Source: Maea johnstoni (Eukaryota > Annelida > Polychaeta > Spionida > Magelonidae). From it: 64,000 nt of DNA. Under the pieces are notes generated by a model that was given only the letters and a program-made list of their open reading frames with translations, did not search any database and was not told where the DNA came from. Both the position numbers and the translations under genes were made by a program. The stretch is taken from contig OZ012690.1 in the NCBI GenBank assembly GCA_963942565.1, positions 43,387,355-43,451,354 on the forward strand, given 5' to 3'. Positions 15,367 to 28,979 of this stretch are shown here, piece by piece. How positions within the stretch are numbered: position 1 is the stretch's first letter; each line of letters begins with the position of its first letter.

Positions 15367-16926
15367 TTAATTCTTCTTCACTTTGGAGGGTGGCCTTAAT
15401 CTTTTAACGAATACGCATATTCCCCTTGTTACAAAATACAACATAACCAGAGTAAAAAGCATGGCCAAGATAGCGATGAAAAGAAGGAATAAAATTATAT
15501 CCACCATCCAATATTGATAAAGAGGCATATCATTTGCATATGATCTAAGATGTTTGCTGCCAAACTTAAGGACATGTTTTATCCAGAATGCAGCACGCTG
15601 TCTTGGAGTTTCAGGGCGGCTATTGTAGATGGCTGATGCTCTTTTAATATTGTCTCTGTAGGTTTGGTTGTTGTAGACTTCATGGACAAGCTCAGCAAGT
15701 TTTTCCGGCGTGTCATCATTGAGGCTAAACTTCCTACCATATCCCAGGTACTCCATACGAACTGCGTTGTGAATTTGATCAAGGAACACTGGTACACCAA
15801 CCATTGGTACCCCACTCTGCAGGGCCTCCATTTGACCATTATTACCACAATGTGTCAGAAAGACCTTAACCTTTGGATGAGCAAGGATATCAATCTGTGG
15901 GACCCACTTCATCACCCTAACATTAGATGAAAAAGATTGTGGTGGTCCATCATATCGGAATATGATTTGATACTTGATCAGTTCAAATGCTTTGTATAAC
16001 TTCCAGCTTAGACTCTCGGCAAGAAAGGGAAAAACTGAACCAAATGTAACGACAATAACTCCATCAGTAGAATCAAGGAAGGAGGAAAGTTCAGGGTGTA
16101 GAGATTTAGGAGGATAATTGGTTATACCTCCTACTGGTATAGTGTTAGGCATCAGTGGTACTGGATAGCCCATGAGGATGTCAATGTTATATAATGACAC
16201 TTCAGATTTACTGAGAACTTCAGCAACCGTGGGTGGTTTAACACCTGGAAGATACCTTTTCCATGTACTGTCTCCTGCTTGCGGTGAAAAGATCGATTCC
16301 TCAGCAAACTTCTTGGTGTTTTCGAGTCTTTGAAAAAATGTCATTTTCTCGGTGTAAGGGAATTTCAACAGAGGGACAAAAGATGGCAGAGCTGGTATGC
16401 GATGTATCCAAGGGCTAAACATTGTAGTCACCACAATGTAAGGAAGTCCTAGTTTATGAGGAAATATGAATCGTGCCATTCCTAACACATACCCATCAAT
16501 AATGACCATGTCAAAATTGCTTTCTTTAACCGTTTGCATGAATTGCACATCATCCATCATCTCCCAGGTCAACTCTGTTTCATGCTTAACAACGCTTTGG
16601 ACACCTTCTCTTTGGCGGCCAGTTAAATGCATTTCAGAATAAAATCTCACCTGTTTGGGTTCACGGTATAACGGCTGTTGGAACTTACTTTTAAAACGAA
16701 TGATTGTTATGCCTTGCTTTTCCAATGCCTTCACCTCATCGTTTGGGTATGCAGTGGACAAAGCTAAAGACACATTGAGACCAGCCTGGGCACAGCCCCC
16801 TCCAACACTTGACATGTACAAGACATGACTCAGACTCTCTGGTGTCAAGATAAGTATGGAATATGCAGTTGAGGATTGGATACCTATCAAAACTGTAAAA
16901 AGGATGCATATAAGTTTTGAACTCAT
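15367..16926 (-). CDS. UDP-glucuronosyl/glycosyltransferase, copy 2
   Basis: Intact 519-residue UGT, 517 of 519 residues identical to copy 1 (Phe155 and Gln216 here). It has the same signal peptide, His34, Asp144, THCGNNGQ donor motif, Asp383-Gln384, C-terminal transmembrane helix and KVKKN tail. At position 216 Gln is shared with copies 3 and 4, so Lys216 in copy 1 is the derived state. At 155, Leu is shared by copies 1, 3 and 4, so Phe155 is derived here. It lies about 11.63 kb from copy 1 and has the same candidate 5'UTR intron (16988-17315). With so little divergence, functional difference from copy 1 is unlikely; dosage is the more probable effect. Confidence 0.96.
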   Translation of the reverse strand: MSSKLICILFTVLIGIQSSTAYSILILTPESLSHVLYMSSVGGGCAQAGLNVSLALSTAYPNDEVKALEKQGITIIRFKSKFQQPLYREPKQVRFYSEMHLTGRQREGVQSVVKHETELTWEMMDDVQFMQTVKESNFDMVIIDGYVLGMARFIFPHKLGLPYIVVTTMFSPWIHRIPALPSFVPLLKFPYTEKMTFFQRLENTKKFAEESIFSPQAGDSTWKRYLPGVKPPTVAEVLSKSEVSLYNIDILMGYPVPLMPNTIPVGGITNYPPKSLHPELSSFLDSTDGVIVVTFGSVFPFLAESLSWKLYKAFELIKYQIIFRYDGPPQSFSSNVRVMKWVPQIDILAHPKVKVFLTHCGNNGQMEALQSGVPMVGVPVFLDQIHNAVRMEYLGYGRKFSLNDDTPEKLAELVHEVYNNQTYRDNIKRASAIYNSRPETPRQRAAFWIKHVLKFGSKHLRSYANDMPLYQYWMVDIILFLLFIAILAMLFTLVMLYFVTRGICVFVKRLRPPSKVKKN

Positions 16927-16987
16927 TTTGCCTAAGTCGTGGTTATAATCCAGCGTTACTCTTATGCAGATGGTGAGTGTCCTTGTC

Positions 16988-17315
16988 CTAAAAGAAATGA
17001 TAAGAAATATGTGTCATTCTGACATACTAAGACTATAATTGATTATACATTTTGTTGAAAGCAATACTTCCAAAATGTAATTGAATGAACTGTAAAAAAT
17101 CGATCATATTACTTCTGTTGTATGCAGCACTAATTTCCTAAAGAAAACCTATTTTAGATAAATCCTGATTCAGGTACCATTGTCATAGTCTGGTATGCTA
17201 TACTATACTAAGCTATATGTACACCCAACAGAAGTATATGTGCGCTACGCCTCCTCATCGATAAAAGTACTCTTTTTGAAGTTACACAACATTTATTCCC
17301 CAAAATGTTACTCAC
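16988..17315 (-). other. Candidate 5'UTR intron of UGT copy 2
   Basis: Same acceptor (ttcttttag) and donor (GTGAGT) as upstream of copy 1, 328 nt apart. The alternative inner GTGAGT of units 1, 3 and 4 is changed here (minus-strand ggggaat), which favours the outer donor. Confidence 0.45.
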
Positions 17316-20139
17316 CACTGGTAAGTGGTGTAACACCTTAAGGTTGGTTCTAAACCGGTCTCCTTATTCCTCTCTGCCCAACTGTAATTAGTTGTTATAT
17401 TTTTCGTTCTCCAGGTTTCATCTTACGACCCCTCAACCAATCCCTGATCTGCTAGACAGTTCATTTACAAGTCTGAAATTTAACTCAACTAAACGTCACG
17501 TATTATACCTGGCAATCGATCAAGTGCCTTTGCCTTCGGAACTTGGCCTATATATCTGACCTGACACATTATTTGTGCAGGTGTCTGGCTCGTGTCCTTA
17601 AGGTATAACCAAACTGATCTACCTTTGACCCTACTCAATGCTTGAGTGTTTTTTAAGACTTGGATATCTGGAAACTGAGTTAAAAGAAGACAACAGCACT
17701 CATGCTATTGCATTGGTCATATCTCATAGTTACCGAATAATAATAAACGTGTCAATAAGTGGCTATTTTGATGCGATGTGGCACCATTTAAGAACATATC
17801 TGGCTGTGTCTTTTTTCATAATGTCAAGACCTATCCTCCACTTGAAAATCAGACTCTAGCCATTAATATTCGAGTATTCATATCTTGGTAGTTTCCACGG
17901 TCCTACCTACACCAGGGATCTGCACGATGAGTATCTTAAAAACATTTCTAAATGTTCCCATACGCCTCAAAATTACTAACAGAACATTGTTTACACAGTA
18001 AATGTTGATTTTCAGTTCCTGTCATAATTCAAAATACCTGTGGCATGACCTTGGACCTAGAGGGGGTTCATATATATAATATTCTAAAAACACTGGCTTC
18101 GAAGACTGTATTGTTATTCACTTACAGACGAAAAATGAGATGAAAATGTTAGTCAAAATGATGTAGGTCAAGGCAGACAGCCAGGACTTTCGGGGCCATT
18201 TTACAAGGAAGACCTAAATGCCCCATCAACCCCGTGGATCTGCAACCGATGTGCAACAGCTTTTACTCCATAGACTTTCGATGGATTGTGAAACGTTCCT
18301 AATTCCTGATGAAGTACGTTTAATTTGTTGTCTAGCCATAGGTTGTTAAAAGACACAATTAATCAAAGATCAAAGATTCTGACAGTTCAATCCCTCTCAG
18401 GCAAAAGGGGTGTATTTTTTACAAACAGGCTCTGGGTTGAGTTTATCCAGAAATAGGTATCATCAAGTGATTGTCCCACCTTTTGTTTTCTAGACCGCAC
18501 ACACATAGAACATTGCTTGGTCGAGATTCGTGGCCACTGAGCGCTACTTATGGGTAATCTTTTGATTTGATATCCATACTCAAGGGCTAACCGTGTAAAG
18601 CCGACAGCGCCCCTACCTAGAGTTCCACCTCAATACCCTATGCTGCCGTGTCATCGTGCGCTGGCCCAGAGAAAATATTGATGTATCTTAACCTAACTCG
18701 ACCATCCAATGGTATAGTCGTGCTCCAGACCTGTTTTAATAGGCAATTTCATGAGTCTCAATGACCTGCCTTGCTTTCAGTCTAGGTTTAACTCTTTAAT
18801 TATTCTTATTCCAATCCCTGAGAACTGTGCTGCCATCTTTAGTTTAATGGAAACATCAAACCTGCATACCTATCTTACTCGGTCTGATGGGAGCATAGGG
18901 TAGACTCTTTTCATAGTCTCAAGTGCTATGAGAGTTGTACAATATGTCAAGACCATGCGTGGTATTTCACGTCTTACAGTGCATCCTCTGTGGTGACATT
19001 GTCCCACCTCACACATACACATATTTCTAGTGAACAGGGAAAGGGGTGGTAAAGATTTAAAACTCACTTAAGTAATTTGAGGACAAGCAACCTGCACATT
19101 CAGAATGAGGTTTGCAACAGCATGACTGTTCATTATCATACAGTCATGCACCTTTCCTGAACAACCATTGAGAATCCAAAAATTAAGTTCAAAGAGAGAC
19201 CATAACCTTGCATTTTATTGCATAGTGCTTAGGATATGTACTAAACCTCTAGTATATATCACGTTGACTTTGAAATTCTCAGATTGTTCGAATCCACATA
19301 GAAAATTTAACTTCTTTAGAGGTGTATATTTTTTCAAATTTCATTTTTAAATGCTAATTTCACAATTCATCTGTGTTTTATCCACTAGTTGATTATTCTA
19401 CGTGGGAGTGAAATTTATCTGTCACATTTATAAAATAGCTTATGGGGTATTTCTTGGCTTTTATTTGACATTCAGTTACATTTCATTGTTTCCGTCTATT
19501 GTTGCCGTTGTTCTCTCCTCGACAAGAAGGTATTCGCATTAGAAGAGATTAACTGAAGATGGCCCTTGATTATGTTGACAATGCACTAGTCAGCACTTAT
19601 TGCGTGCATTTAGTCTAAAGCTAGCAATATAGGTCACATAAATGCCATGTATATATTTTAACTACTTTGTGCTCATGTGAAGTTGTTCTTTCAGCCTTGA
19701 ATATACATACTCATGTTTTACACATTCTTTTTGTCAGCAAGCCTTATATTATGGATGTACATGACTAATTACCCACGAAAACTACATAGTCAATCATTTT
19801 GATCAAAGTTCAAGGCTGTATGTTTTCACCTAGTTTTCAACAATGATAAAGGACCACGTTTTGCTAATATCTTATGGCACTAAATGACCTTTGTGTGTCG
19901 CTAAGTTTCATAATTATGGCCTAGAAATTGCGCTGTATGTGTTTCGATGAGAGGATGTTTTGTCAACCTCGGTCACCAAAAGATTTTGCGGTTTCATATT
20001 TTTGTAGGCGTGCAGAATTCGCCTCACAGAGCGTGGGAACGTTTTTCAAGCTTTGAGAAAACAAACGTGGCTATAACCATGAATGTATGGCACGCGAAAT
20101 TAGATATAGTAACCATTTATGTGTTACAGTGAATCATTT
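17316..20139. other. UGT upstream region and second half-unit repeat, unit 2
   Basis: Same as 5690-8497 in unit 1. No gene recognised. The plus frames at 17638-17859, 19168-19350 and 19947-20132 and the minus frame at 18870-19067 have no recognisable domain and share only the unit-level identity. Confidence 0.5.
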
Positions 20140-20275
20140 ACGGATATCAAAAGATCATGGATATCAATAAATAATTTTTGATATCCATAAATGGTATCAT
20201 TTATTGCTATCAATTGATGGTCTTCTGATGTCAGCAAATGATCTTGTGATATCAATGATTGATCTCCCGATATTA
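20140..20275. repeat. GATATC-rich short repeats (unit 2)
   Basis: Shorter version of 8498-8670, with one copy fewer of the tandem 'tgatatccataaatggtat' element. Confidence 0.7.
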
Positions 20276-20288
20276 ACACCTTACCTTT

Positions 20289-21593
20289 GGGTGTGAGCTA
20301 TGGGTTCTCAGACCAGATGAAATAGATATTCTTAGAAAATTTCAACGTTACGTTGGCCGCCGATGCCAAAGGTTCCCAACCAGAACGCCGAATTATAGTG
20401 CCGTTTATCCACTTGGATGGATTAGTATTGAACGTTATGTAAAAGTCAAAAAGCTACTCTTTTTAAGGACAATAATGGTAATGACAGATGACGCAATATG
20501 CAAGCAAATGTTAGTCCATAGAACTAGAGAGTATCAGATAGACGTGCCCAAGAGCAATATAAACGAGTATAATAGCCCAGTGTTTGACATTTTAAATACT
20601 TGTAAAGATTTTGACATTCTTGTCATCTGCATTAACATGATCGAAAATGGTTTCCATTTTGACAAACAAGAATGGAAACGAAAGGTATGTGAGATTGCTT
20701 GGGTACAGGAAGATGATGAATATCGCATTACCTGTCAGAATACCTTCCTATTTAAAGTAATTGATAGATCTTACATCTTAAACTGGTGGATCCTATCTGA
20801 CCTGATTCCCGATATTATTAGTAACTGTGAAGTTATGTCAAAGCTGATTTGTAACTCTAGTCTTTTGAAAGACCATGATTACAGATTGAAAAAACAGTCG
20901 TTTAGTCATAAAATTTGCACACAGTGTATGTTGGGAATTAGAGAAGATACGATGCACCTAGTTATGCAGTGCCCGGACACAGAGCACATAAAGAGCGAAA
21001 TGTTTGATGTGTTGAGTGCAATAGATGACGAGCACGTTAGTAATGTGCTACAAGATCAACAGAACGTATATTATGTACTATTGGGCAAACACCCCAAGGG
21101 CGTTCCTTTCGACTCCATGGTCAAAATCTGGCTAGTCTCAAGCCACTACATCACAAGGATGTATAGACGTCTATTAAGTAAGCGATAATTCTACAACCCT
21201 AAAAGAATGTATGTTGTCTTCCTATTCCCAGTTATAGGAAGTGTATTATGTTTAATATCATGTTTACTACCTGTAACAGGAGTCATTCTATACTGTAACA
21301 CCGTTCCGGAGGGTGAAGCTAAGACACTATGTCACTGTTCACCAGGCTAATTTGTACATATTTCCTGACCTCGATACACATTTATATAATTATGTCTCTC
21401 TAAGAGCTAACTTGTGTCTCAGGCTCGACAGATCAAATATATTTTTGTTTACCTTATCTAAGTTTACTCCTTTAGAGGAACTGTATATATGTTTTGACGT
21501 TAATATGTTACTGTTATTTATGAAAATGTCTGTATAGCTATGATTTAGTACCTCACGGTACTGTCAATAAACATACAATACAATACAATACAA
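20289..21593 (+). mobile_element. LINE fragment B (unit 2)
   Basis: Same element as 8685-9989, with an open frame from 20289 to 21188. It has about a dozen scattered differences from unit 1, several changing amino acids, as expected for a dead insertion copied with the unit. The (ACAAT)n tail ends at about 21593. Confidence 0.8.
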
Positions 21594-22093
21594 CATGAAC
21601 CTACCTCTAAGATATTAAAAAAAACACATTAATATATACGAATGAATGTCTACATATATTCATTCGTATAATTCATCTTAATCAAAAAATCATTTGTTGC
21701 TATCAAAATTGCTTCATTTCTGATATCTATAAATGATCTGCGGATGATTTTTTTTATTTATATATATGAATGATTTATTGACGGAAGGAAGGAAGATATT
21801 GTTTTTACATCGCTTTCAATAGCTAAGGTCATCATATCGCGACAAGAGGTAGAAACCCAGAACCGGGAAAAAATTCCCTACTCTTTACTTTGTGGCCCTA
21901 TCTCTTTCCTAGACAACTGGAAAATTAGAAAGGAAAACAAATACAGCAGTTTCATAATCGTAATAAGTTTACTTCAGTTCCGAGGGTTTGGCAAGACTTG
22001 GATGAAAATCCGCATCTATAGCTCTCTGGGTAGGATTAACCTGACATACAGCTAGCAAGTTATGACATTCCGAAAAAGGAAGATCCTCCCCAG

Positions 22094-22270
22094 TGTATAG
22101 CCTGTAATTGTCGTTTATCTGCCAAACATATTTTATTTGATTGTGTCTATTTTATTGAATCCATGAATAGACATATTAATGTAAATACCTTTATGGAACT
22201 CTTTGAAAAGGTTCCTCCAGACAGCATTTTATCTTATTTACATGAGATTGGTCTGTTTTACAGATTATGA
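22094..22270 (+). mobile_element. LINE fragment C (unit 2)
   Basis: Same 58-codon C-terminal LINE frame as 10491-10667. It is flanked by the SINE-tail-like segment near 21790-21870 on the left and AT-rich unit-end DNA on the right. Confidence 0.58.
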
Positions 22271-24769
22271 AATGTTTTAAGAATTTAGTTTCTTTTGAAA
22301 CATACTTGTATACACTACTTATAATTCAAAATGTTCATTATTTTGTGAATATTTTTTATCTATTTATTGCTTTGTTATTGTTTTCAACAATAACGTAGGA
22401 CCATTGTTTTACACAGATTTATGGCACTAAATGATCTTGGTGTGCCGATGTGCCTTTAAGCAATCATTCATTCATTCATTCCTCACTGGTCATTGGTAGC
22501 GCCTAAAAGGCCCCGTTCTTCCCCGGCTTTTGGAGAAGCAGAAGTTGGGCTCTAAAACCGTAGCTGTATTTTCCAGGTATCTCTAGGTAAAGAACCAATG
22601 AAAACTTTTTCTAGGATGAGAACAAGGTAATGAAGGAATAACATGGCAATTGATAAAAAGTATTTGAAAACTATTTAAACTATTCTTAAAAGCAGGGTAG
22701 AAGAGTCTTAGAAATGCGGCTACCTTATAGAGATGCAGTAGTGAGAGGTCCTGAACAATGGTACAATATTGAACCATGCATTTTAATTTGATGCATTTGA
22801 TCAACATTGAGTGTTGTTTATGAGACTTTTGAAGTTCTCATACTGAAGTATATGAGCAGCCTTCAATGCTGATACACTGCTGCCACCTTTTAACTACAAA
22901 TATATTGAAAAACTTCAGTCCTTTTCCAATTCACTGATTAGAATACTAAACCTGTCTATTTGCTAAAGGACTGAAAGACCCCATGGGGCTATTCGTCAGG
23001 GGATTGGACTTCATCTGGTTTCTATCTCGAGCTAACTTCAAGCATGAAACAACGTTTGATCAGGATTGATACAAAACTATAATGTACAGGTCGATACCTG
23101 ACACATACTAGTCGTGGAGGTGTCTGGCCCGTGAGGTTCATGTCCTTTGCTAACGTATCCTGCTGCCTGGCCCTGAGAAAAGAGTGACCTATTTTCTTCT
23201 AACTCGACTATCTGATGATAGACTTTCTATAGCCCTGGATAAAGGGCACTATTTCATGAGTCGCAATAACCTGCATTGAGTTGATTTCAATCTAGGTTTA
23301 GTTCCCCTTTAACCCTAGAGATGGATCCACTAGAACTGATTCTTACTCTAATCCCTGAGGTCTGCACAGCCACCTATAGTTAAATGGAAATATCAAACCT
23401 GCATACCTATCGAACTCAGCCTAAGAAGCAGGCTAATCTGATTGGAGCATAGGGTAGAATCTTCTCATGCACTTAAGTGCTAGGATAGTTGTTAATTATG
23501 TCAAGACCATGTGATGTGTGGTATTTCGGGTCTCACAGTGTATCTGTTGTGGTCATATCGTCCTACCACACACATACACATGGGTGTGAACTGTTTTGAC
23601 ACAAATGAAATCACCCTTCTTCCATAGTAATTCAAATCCATCCAAACAACTTTTCAAAAAGGGTTAGAAGTTACATCGTAAATCCTATTGATGTAATCAT
23701 CATCACACATGAAAAGACCATCAAATTCAAATCAGAGGGAAAGACATTCCACTAATTAGCATGCTTACCCAACTCCGGTTTACTTGACCCAATGGGTGAC
23801 GTACTGAGTTCACAAGCGCCTCATAGAGCACATCATGCCTTGAGAATACAAATGTGGTTATGACCATGACTTGTATTGTATTGCATGTGTATTGACTGCA
23901 CAAAAAGTACAAAATCATACGATATACACATCATAATCATAAAGACTCACTAAAGTGCGACTACTGAAAATGAACAAAAATCAAATACAAAACAGAAACA
24001 AGTAAAGAGAAATTAACCTAGGAAGACTACTCTCATCACACAGACATGACAAGACATTTATGCACATAAGAATGAATTACTCATAATTTAGAGACTAGAA
24101 ATAAAAGGAACTGAAATAACTTATATACAATTGCTTAATAAGGCGAGGTGCAGAAATACACTGGATTAGGACCAGCATCGTTAGAAACTGGTAATCTTAC
24201 AATCCTACTCGTAGAGTATAAATCATGGAATAGGAAATGAGTATATACACATCACCCTGTCACCAGTGGTTCAGTCACAGATTTCGGTGTAGACCTGCAT
24301 GGGCAGTGAACATGTCAAAATGATCTAGTAATAAAATCAGTAAGAATTAAAACTGCTTATATGTCCATTGTCTACTTTGAGGAACAGCTGAAAGGTCTGT
24401 CGATACATTACAATTGTGAATGCTGAATGAACATTTGCCTTTAAATATATTCTGTACTTGTCTTCATGCTATCAAGTAGAGTGGCCTTACGTTACATAGA
24501 TCAAACTTTATTACAATTTACAGGACAGATAAGGGGAAAACACGTATTCAAAACTAGGCCATTTTGAAAAACAAACGTATCTGGAGTCAATGATAGGAGC
24601 TTCACACACTTTCCTGGAGGTTGTACTCTAAGATGATGCTCAATCTAGGACACTAGGTTTTGTACTCATGAACCTGCTGTATAAGTTTAGTAAACCAATG
24701 TGGCAGCCTATGGCAACAAAGATTATCATTAAAGACTAAACATAAAAGACTAAACGAGATGATATATTT

Positions 24770-25380
24770 GATTAAAATATGGAAACCAAGATGCTTTTGC
24801 TCCCTACAAACAGAAGGGTGGGCAATTTTAACTCACTGACGGTGTGATTAAAGTTCGGCTTTCTGGTGATATATACATTAAGAAAACCATAAGAAAAAAT
24901 CCAGAATACATTTTGGAAAGATGTACTTAAAGCGTCTCTCAACATTATAAAATACAAAACTCGATATCACCATTATGGCATTTCTCATGACTGAAATTTC
25001 CACGACAGTCTAGCAAATAATTGCAAAGCATATGTCAATAATAGATACTTCGAATTCCAGATACTGTACAAATTATTAATTACAAACAAAAAGTTAAATC
25101 AATTTAATCTAAGAATTGATCACCTTTGTCACCAATGCAACACTCAGGAAACAAGTACTCCCTTATTATTTGAGTGCCCATTTCCACAAATCTGGGATTG
25201 CCTAGGGGAGTGGAAAATACGTAACACAAACTCGAATCCATAAATGGATAAGAAATATATCATCCTGGGTAATCCCGGAAATAAACCGATCACAAATAGC
25301 TCAATGATCGTAACAAAATATCAGATATACAGGAGTAAATGGAAACAGAAGAAGTTTAATTCATTATACTTAAAGATACT
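24770..25380 (+). mobile_element. LINE fragment A (unit 3)
   Basis: More decayed copy of 1480-2050. The HQCNTQETSTPLLFECPFP block around 25130-25190 still shows the zinc-knuckle spacing. It is followed by only about 28 bp of TA at 25384-25411. Confidence 0.55.
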
Positions 25381-25383
25381 CTT

Positions 25384-25870
25384 CAATATATATATATATA
25401 TATATATATATACCTAGCTAGGTACAATAGAAAATACCTTGGCAAATGGGCACCATTATATGATACTTTTTATGTAATCTGATTTTATGTCATAAGCGTC
25501 AAGGTATCTGTGATGTAATGCAGGAAACATCCTCGGATTATGCTACTTGTTACTTATCTGTATATCATATATCTCACTGTGATCTCAATATGCATTTTTT
25601 TATTTGATTATCTATGAAGTAATAAAATTATAAAATAACTTGAAAAAGGGTTAATATAAAGAAAGTAAACTTTTAAACGTTTACAATTATATACAGGCCA
25701 AAGAATTTAATATCACAATTAAAGGGGAAGGAAATACCTTTCTAACATGTGGTGAGCATTTCCATATTAAAAAGACAATTGAAAACACATTCTCAAACGG
25801 AAATAAATAAGACATTACGAAAATGTTAGTAAAAGAGAAAAATTATAAATGATGATGATGATAATTCTAA
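25384..25870. other. Unit 3-specific AT-rich segment
   Basis: A short TA run then about 340 bp of sequence not found in units 1, 2 or 4. It begins near a small palindrome (acctagctaggt at about 25411) and ends before agcatttcc near 25760, where all units align again. This may be an insertion at the microsatellite, or the remnant of an older state. No ORF or terminal repeats are clear. Confidence 0.45.
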
Positions 25871-25882
25871 TACTAATCATAT

Positions 25883-25949
<67 letters not shown>

Positions 25950-25952
25950 GCT
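25871..25952. repeat. (TAC)n trinucleotide repeat, unit 3
   Basis: About 80 bp of tandem TAC followed by AAT/GAT-type triplets. It is shared with unit 4 (37520-37585) and absent from units 1 and 2, which have unrelated sequence at this point. Confidence 0.95.
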
Positions 25953-27030
25953 ACTAATAATAATAATAATGATAATAACAATGATCATAATGATAGTAAT
26001 AATGTTATCTTAATCCTTCTAACACCATACACACATGTTCACACACAGACACACAAACACAGACATACGAATGTTTAAAAAGTTACTACACAGAAACTGT
26101 AAGAAGAAGAAATCAGATGTTATTTAATATAATGTGATACATCACTAGTGTTATTTAATCAAGTATGCTCTAATACATATGCTCAATGCTTTTCTTTACA
26201 TCACACATGATATGCATTCAAAAATTTCTAAGCTGGAGTTCGCCTACTTTTCTCCTCTAGTAGTAGTGGCAGTAGTAGAAGTATATTTATTGGCCTTATC
26301 ATTCAACATTAGAAATACAATTACATTAAGATAATAATCAGAAATGAATATTTACAAACAGGAAACTAACTTCATAAGAATTTGCACGACACGTTAAAAA
26401 CTTAATTGGCTATAATGTGAAAAGAACGTAGAGGCTATAAGTAACACTGAAGGTAAAAGTCAGTGCTCTTATTCTTTTTTGAAATGAAAAGGAAGGTACA
26501 TGCTTATTTGCTGTTTTGGGTCCCTCTGTGGTAGCGCTTATTATTTCGCTAGCCTCACTGACTTCTACCCATGTAATATACGGTATTTGAATAAAGCAGG
26601 TAACAGACTAATTGAATCTTGGAGTTTTATCAGATAAACTTATGCAGATAATTTCTCTACATTACCTCTGCATTTGTGTGAATTATATTGTTCATATAAC
26701 GATGTTGCTTTGTTTAAAAAATCCAGTGGAAGGCTAAAATAATTCTTTAAACTTATGGTGTAAATCATAATTGCGACATTACTTTCTCCCTAATAATCCC
26801 CATATCCACGTTGCTGATCATCACATATGTAATGAATTGAAATTCTTAGACACTGAAAGTGAAACCTATGGTAGATACATTGAAGTTTGTTGTGGAAGTC
26901 TGTAAACATTCAAAGTACAATATGCAATTCTGATGTACGTTCTAGTACTCAAACAACACCATCAATACAACTTTCCTCTCACTGCTACGAAGTACCGGTA
27001 TTTGGTAATCAGGTTCCTGATATATCTTTC

Positions 27031-28590
27031 TTAATTCCTCTTCACTTTGGAGCGTGGCCTTAATCTTTTAACGAATACGCATATTCCCCTTGTTACAAAA
27101 TACAACATAACCAGAGTAAAAAGCATGGCCAAAATAGCGATGAAAAGAAGGAATAAAATTATATCCACCATCCAATATTGATAAAGAGGCATATCATTTG
27201 CATATGATCTAAGATGTTTGCTGCCAAACTTAAGGACATGTTTTATCCAGAATGCAGCACGCTGCCTTGGAGTTTCAGGGCGGCTGTTGTAGATGGCTGA
27301 TGCTCTTTTGATGTTGTCTCTGTAGGTTTGGTTGTTGTAGACTTCATGGACAAGTTCAGCAAGTTTTTCCGGCGTGTCATCATTGAGGCTAAACTTCCTA
27401 CCATATCCTAGGTACTCCATACGAACTGCATTGTGAATTTGATCAAGGAACACCGGTACACCAACCATTGGTACCCCACTTTGCAGGGCCTCCATTTGAC
27501 CATTATTACCACAATGTGTCACAAAGACTTTAACCTTTGGATGAGCAAGGATATCAATCTGTGGGATCCACTTCATCACCCTAACATTAGATGAAAAAGA
27601 TTGTGGTGGTCCATCATATCGGAATATGATTTGATGCTTGATCAGTTCAAATGCTTTGTATAACTTCCAGCTTAGACTCTCGGCAAGAAAGGGCAAAACT
27701 GAACCAAATGTAACAACAATAACTCCATCAGTTGAATCAAGGAAGGAGGAAAGTTCAGGGTTTAGATATTTAGGAGGATAAATGGTTAGACCTCCTACTG
27801 GTATAGTGTTAGGCATCAGTGGTACTGGATAGCCCATGAGGATGTCAATGTTATATAATGACACTTCAGATTTACCGAGAACTTCAGCAACCGTGGGTGG
27901 TTTAACACCAGGAAGATACCTTTTCCATGTACTGTCTCCTGCTTGCGGTGAAAAGATCGATTCCTCAGCAAACTTCTTGGTGTTTTCGAGTCTTTGAAAA
28001 AATGTCATTTTCTCTGTGTAAGGGAATTTCAACAGTGGGACAAAAGATGGCAGAGCTGGTATGCGATGTATCCAAGGACTAAACATTGTAGTCACCACGA
28101 TGTAAGGAAGTCCTAGTTTATGAGGTAATATGAATCGTACCATTCCTAACACATACCCATCAATAATGACCATGTCAAAATTGCTTTCTTTAACTGTTTT
28201 CATGAATTGCACATCATCCATCATCTCCCAGGTTAACTCTGTTTCATGCTTAACAAAGCTTTGGTCTCCTTCTCTTTAGCGGCCAGTTAAATGCATTTCA
28301 GAATAAAATCTCACCTGTTCGGGTTCACGGTATAAAGGCCGTTGGAACTTGCTCTTAAAACGAATGATTGTCATGCCTTGCTTTTCCAATGCCTTCACCT
28401 CATCGTTTGGGTATGCAGTGGACAAAGCCAAAGTCACATTAAGACCAGCCTGAGCACAGCCCGCTCCAACACTTGACATGTACAAGACATGACTCAGACT
28501 CTCTGGTGTCAAAATAAGTATGGAATATGCAGTTGAGGATTGGATACCTATCAAAACTGTAAAAAGGATGCATATCAATTTTGAACTCAT
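27031..28590 (-). pseudogene. UDP-glycosyltransferase copy 3 with a premature stop
   Basis: Same length and architecture as the other UGT copies (520 codons including the stop). One nonsense change, CAA to TAA at codon 105 (28276-28278), splits it into a 104-residue N-terminal piece and an open remainder reaching the normal stop. Everything else is intact, including His34, Asp144, the THCGNNGQ motif, the transmembrane helix and a KVKRN tail. The C-terminal piece could in principle start at an internal Met (28224) but would lack the signal peptide and the His. Residues such as REPEQ near 88-92 and GDQSF near 108-112 are shared with copy 4. It is most likely a recent null copy. A segregating null allele or a sequencing error are alternatives. 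Confidence 0.85.
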
Positions 28591-28651
28591 TTTGCCTAAG
28601 TCGTGGTTATAATCCAGCGTTACTCTTATGCAGATGGTGGGTGTCCTTGTC

Positions 28652-28979
28652 CTAAAAGAAATGATAAGAAATATGTGTCATTCTGACATACTACGACTAT
28701 AATTGATTATACATTTTGTTGAAAGCAATACGTCCAAAATGTAATTGAATGAACTGTAAAAAATCGATCATATTACTTCTGTTGTATGCAGCACTAATCT
28801 CCTAAAGAAAACCTATTTAAGATAAATCCTGATTTAGGTACCATTGTCATAGTCTGGTATGCTATACTATACTAAGCTATATGTACACCCAACAGAAGTA
28901 TATGTGCGCTACGCCTCCTCATCGATAAAAGTACTCTTTTTGAAGTAACACAACATTTACTCACCAAAATGTTACTCAC
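28652..28979 (-). other. Candidate 5'UTR intron of UGT copy 3
   Basis: Same acceptor and donor as in the other units, 328 nt apart. Confidence 0.42.

Noticed and set aside
25871-25952. CRISPR-like regular repeats
   Set aside because: Trinucleotide microsatellite in eukaryotic DNA; no spacer structure.
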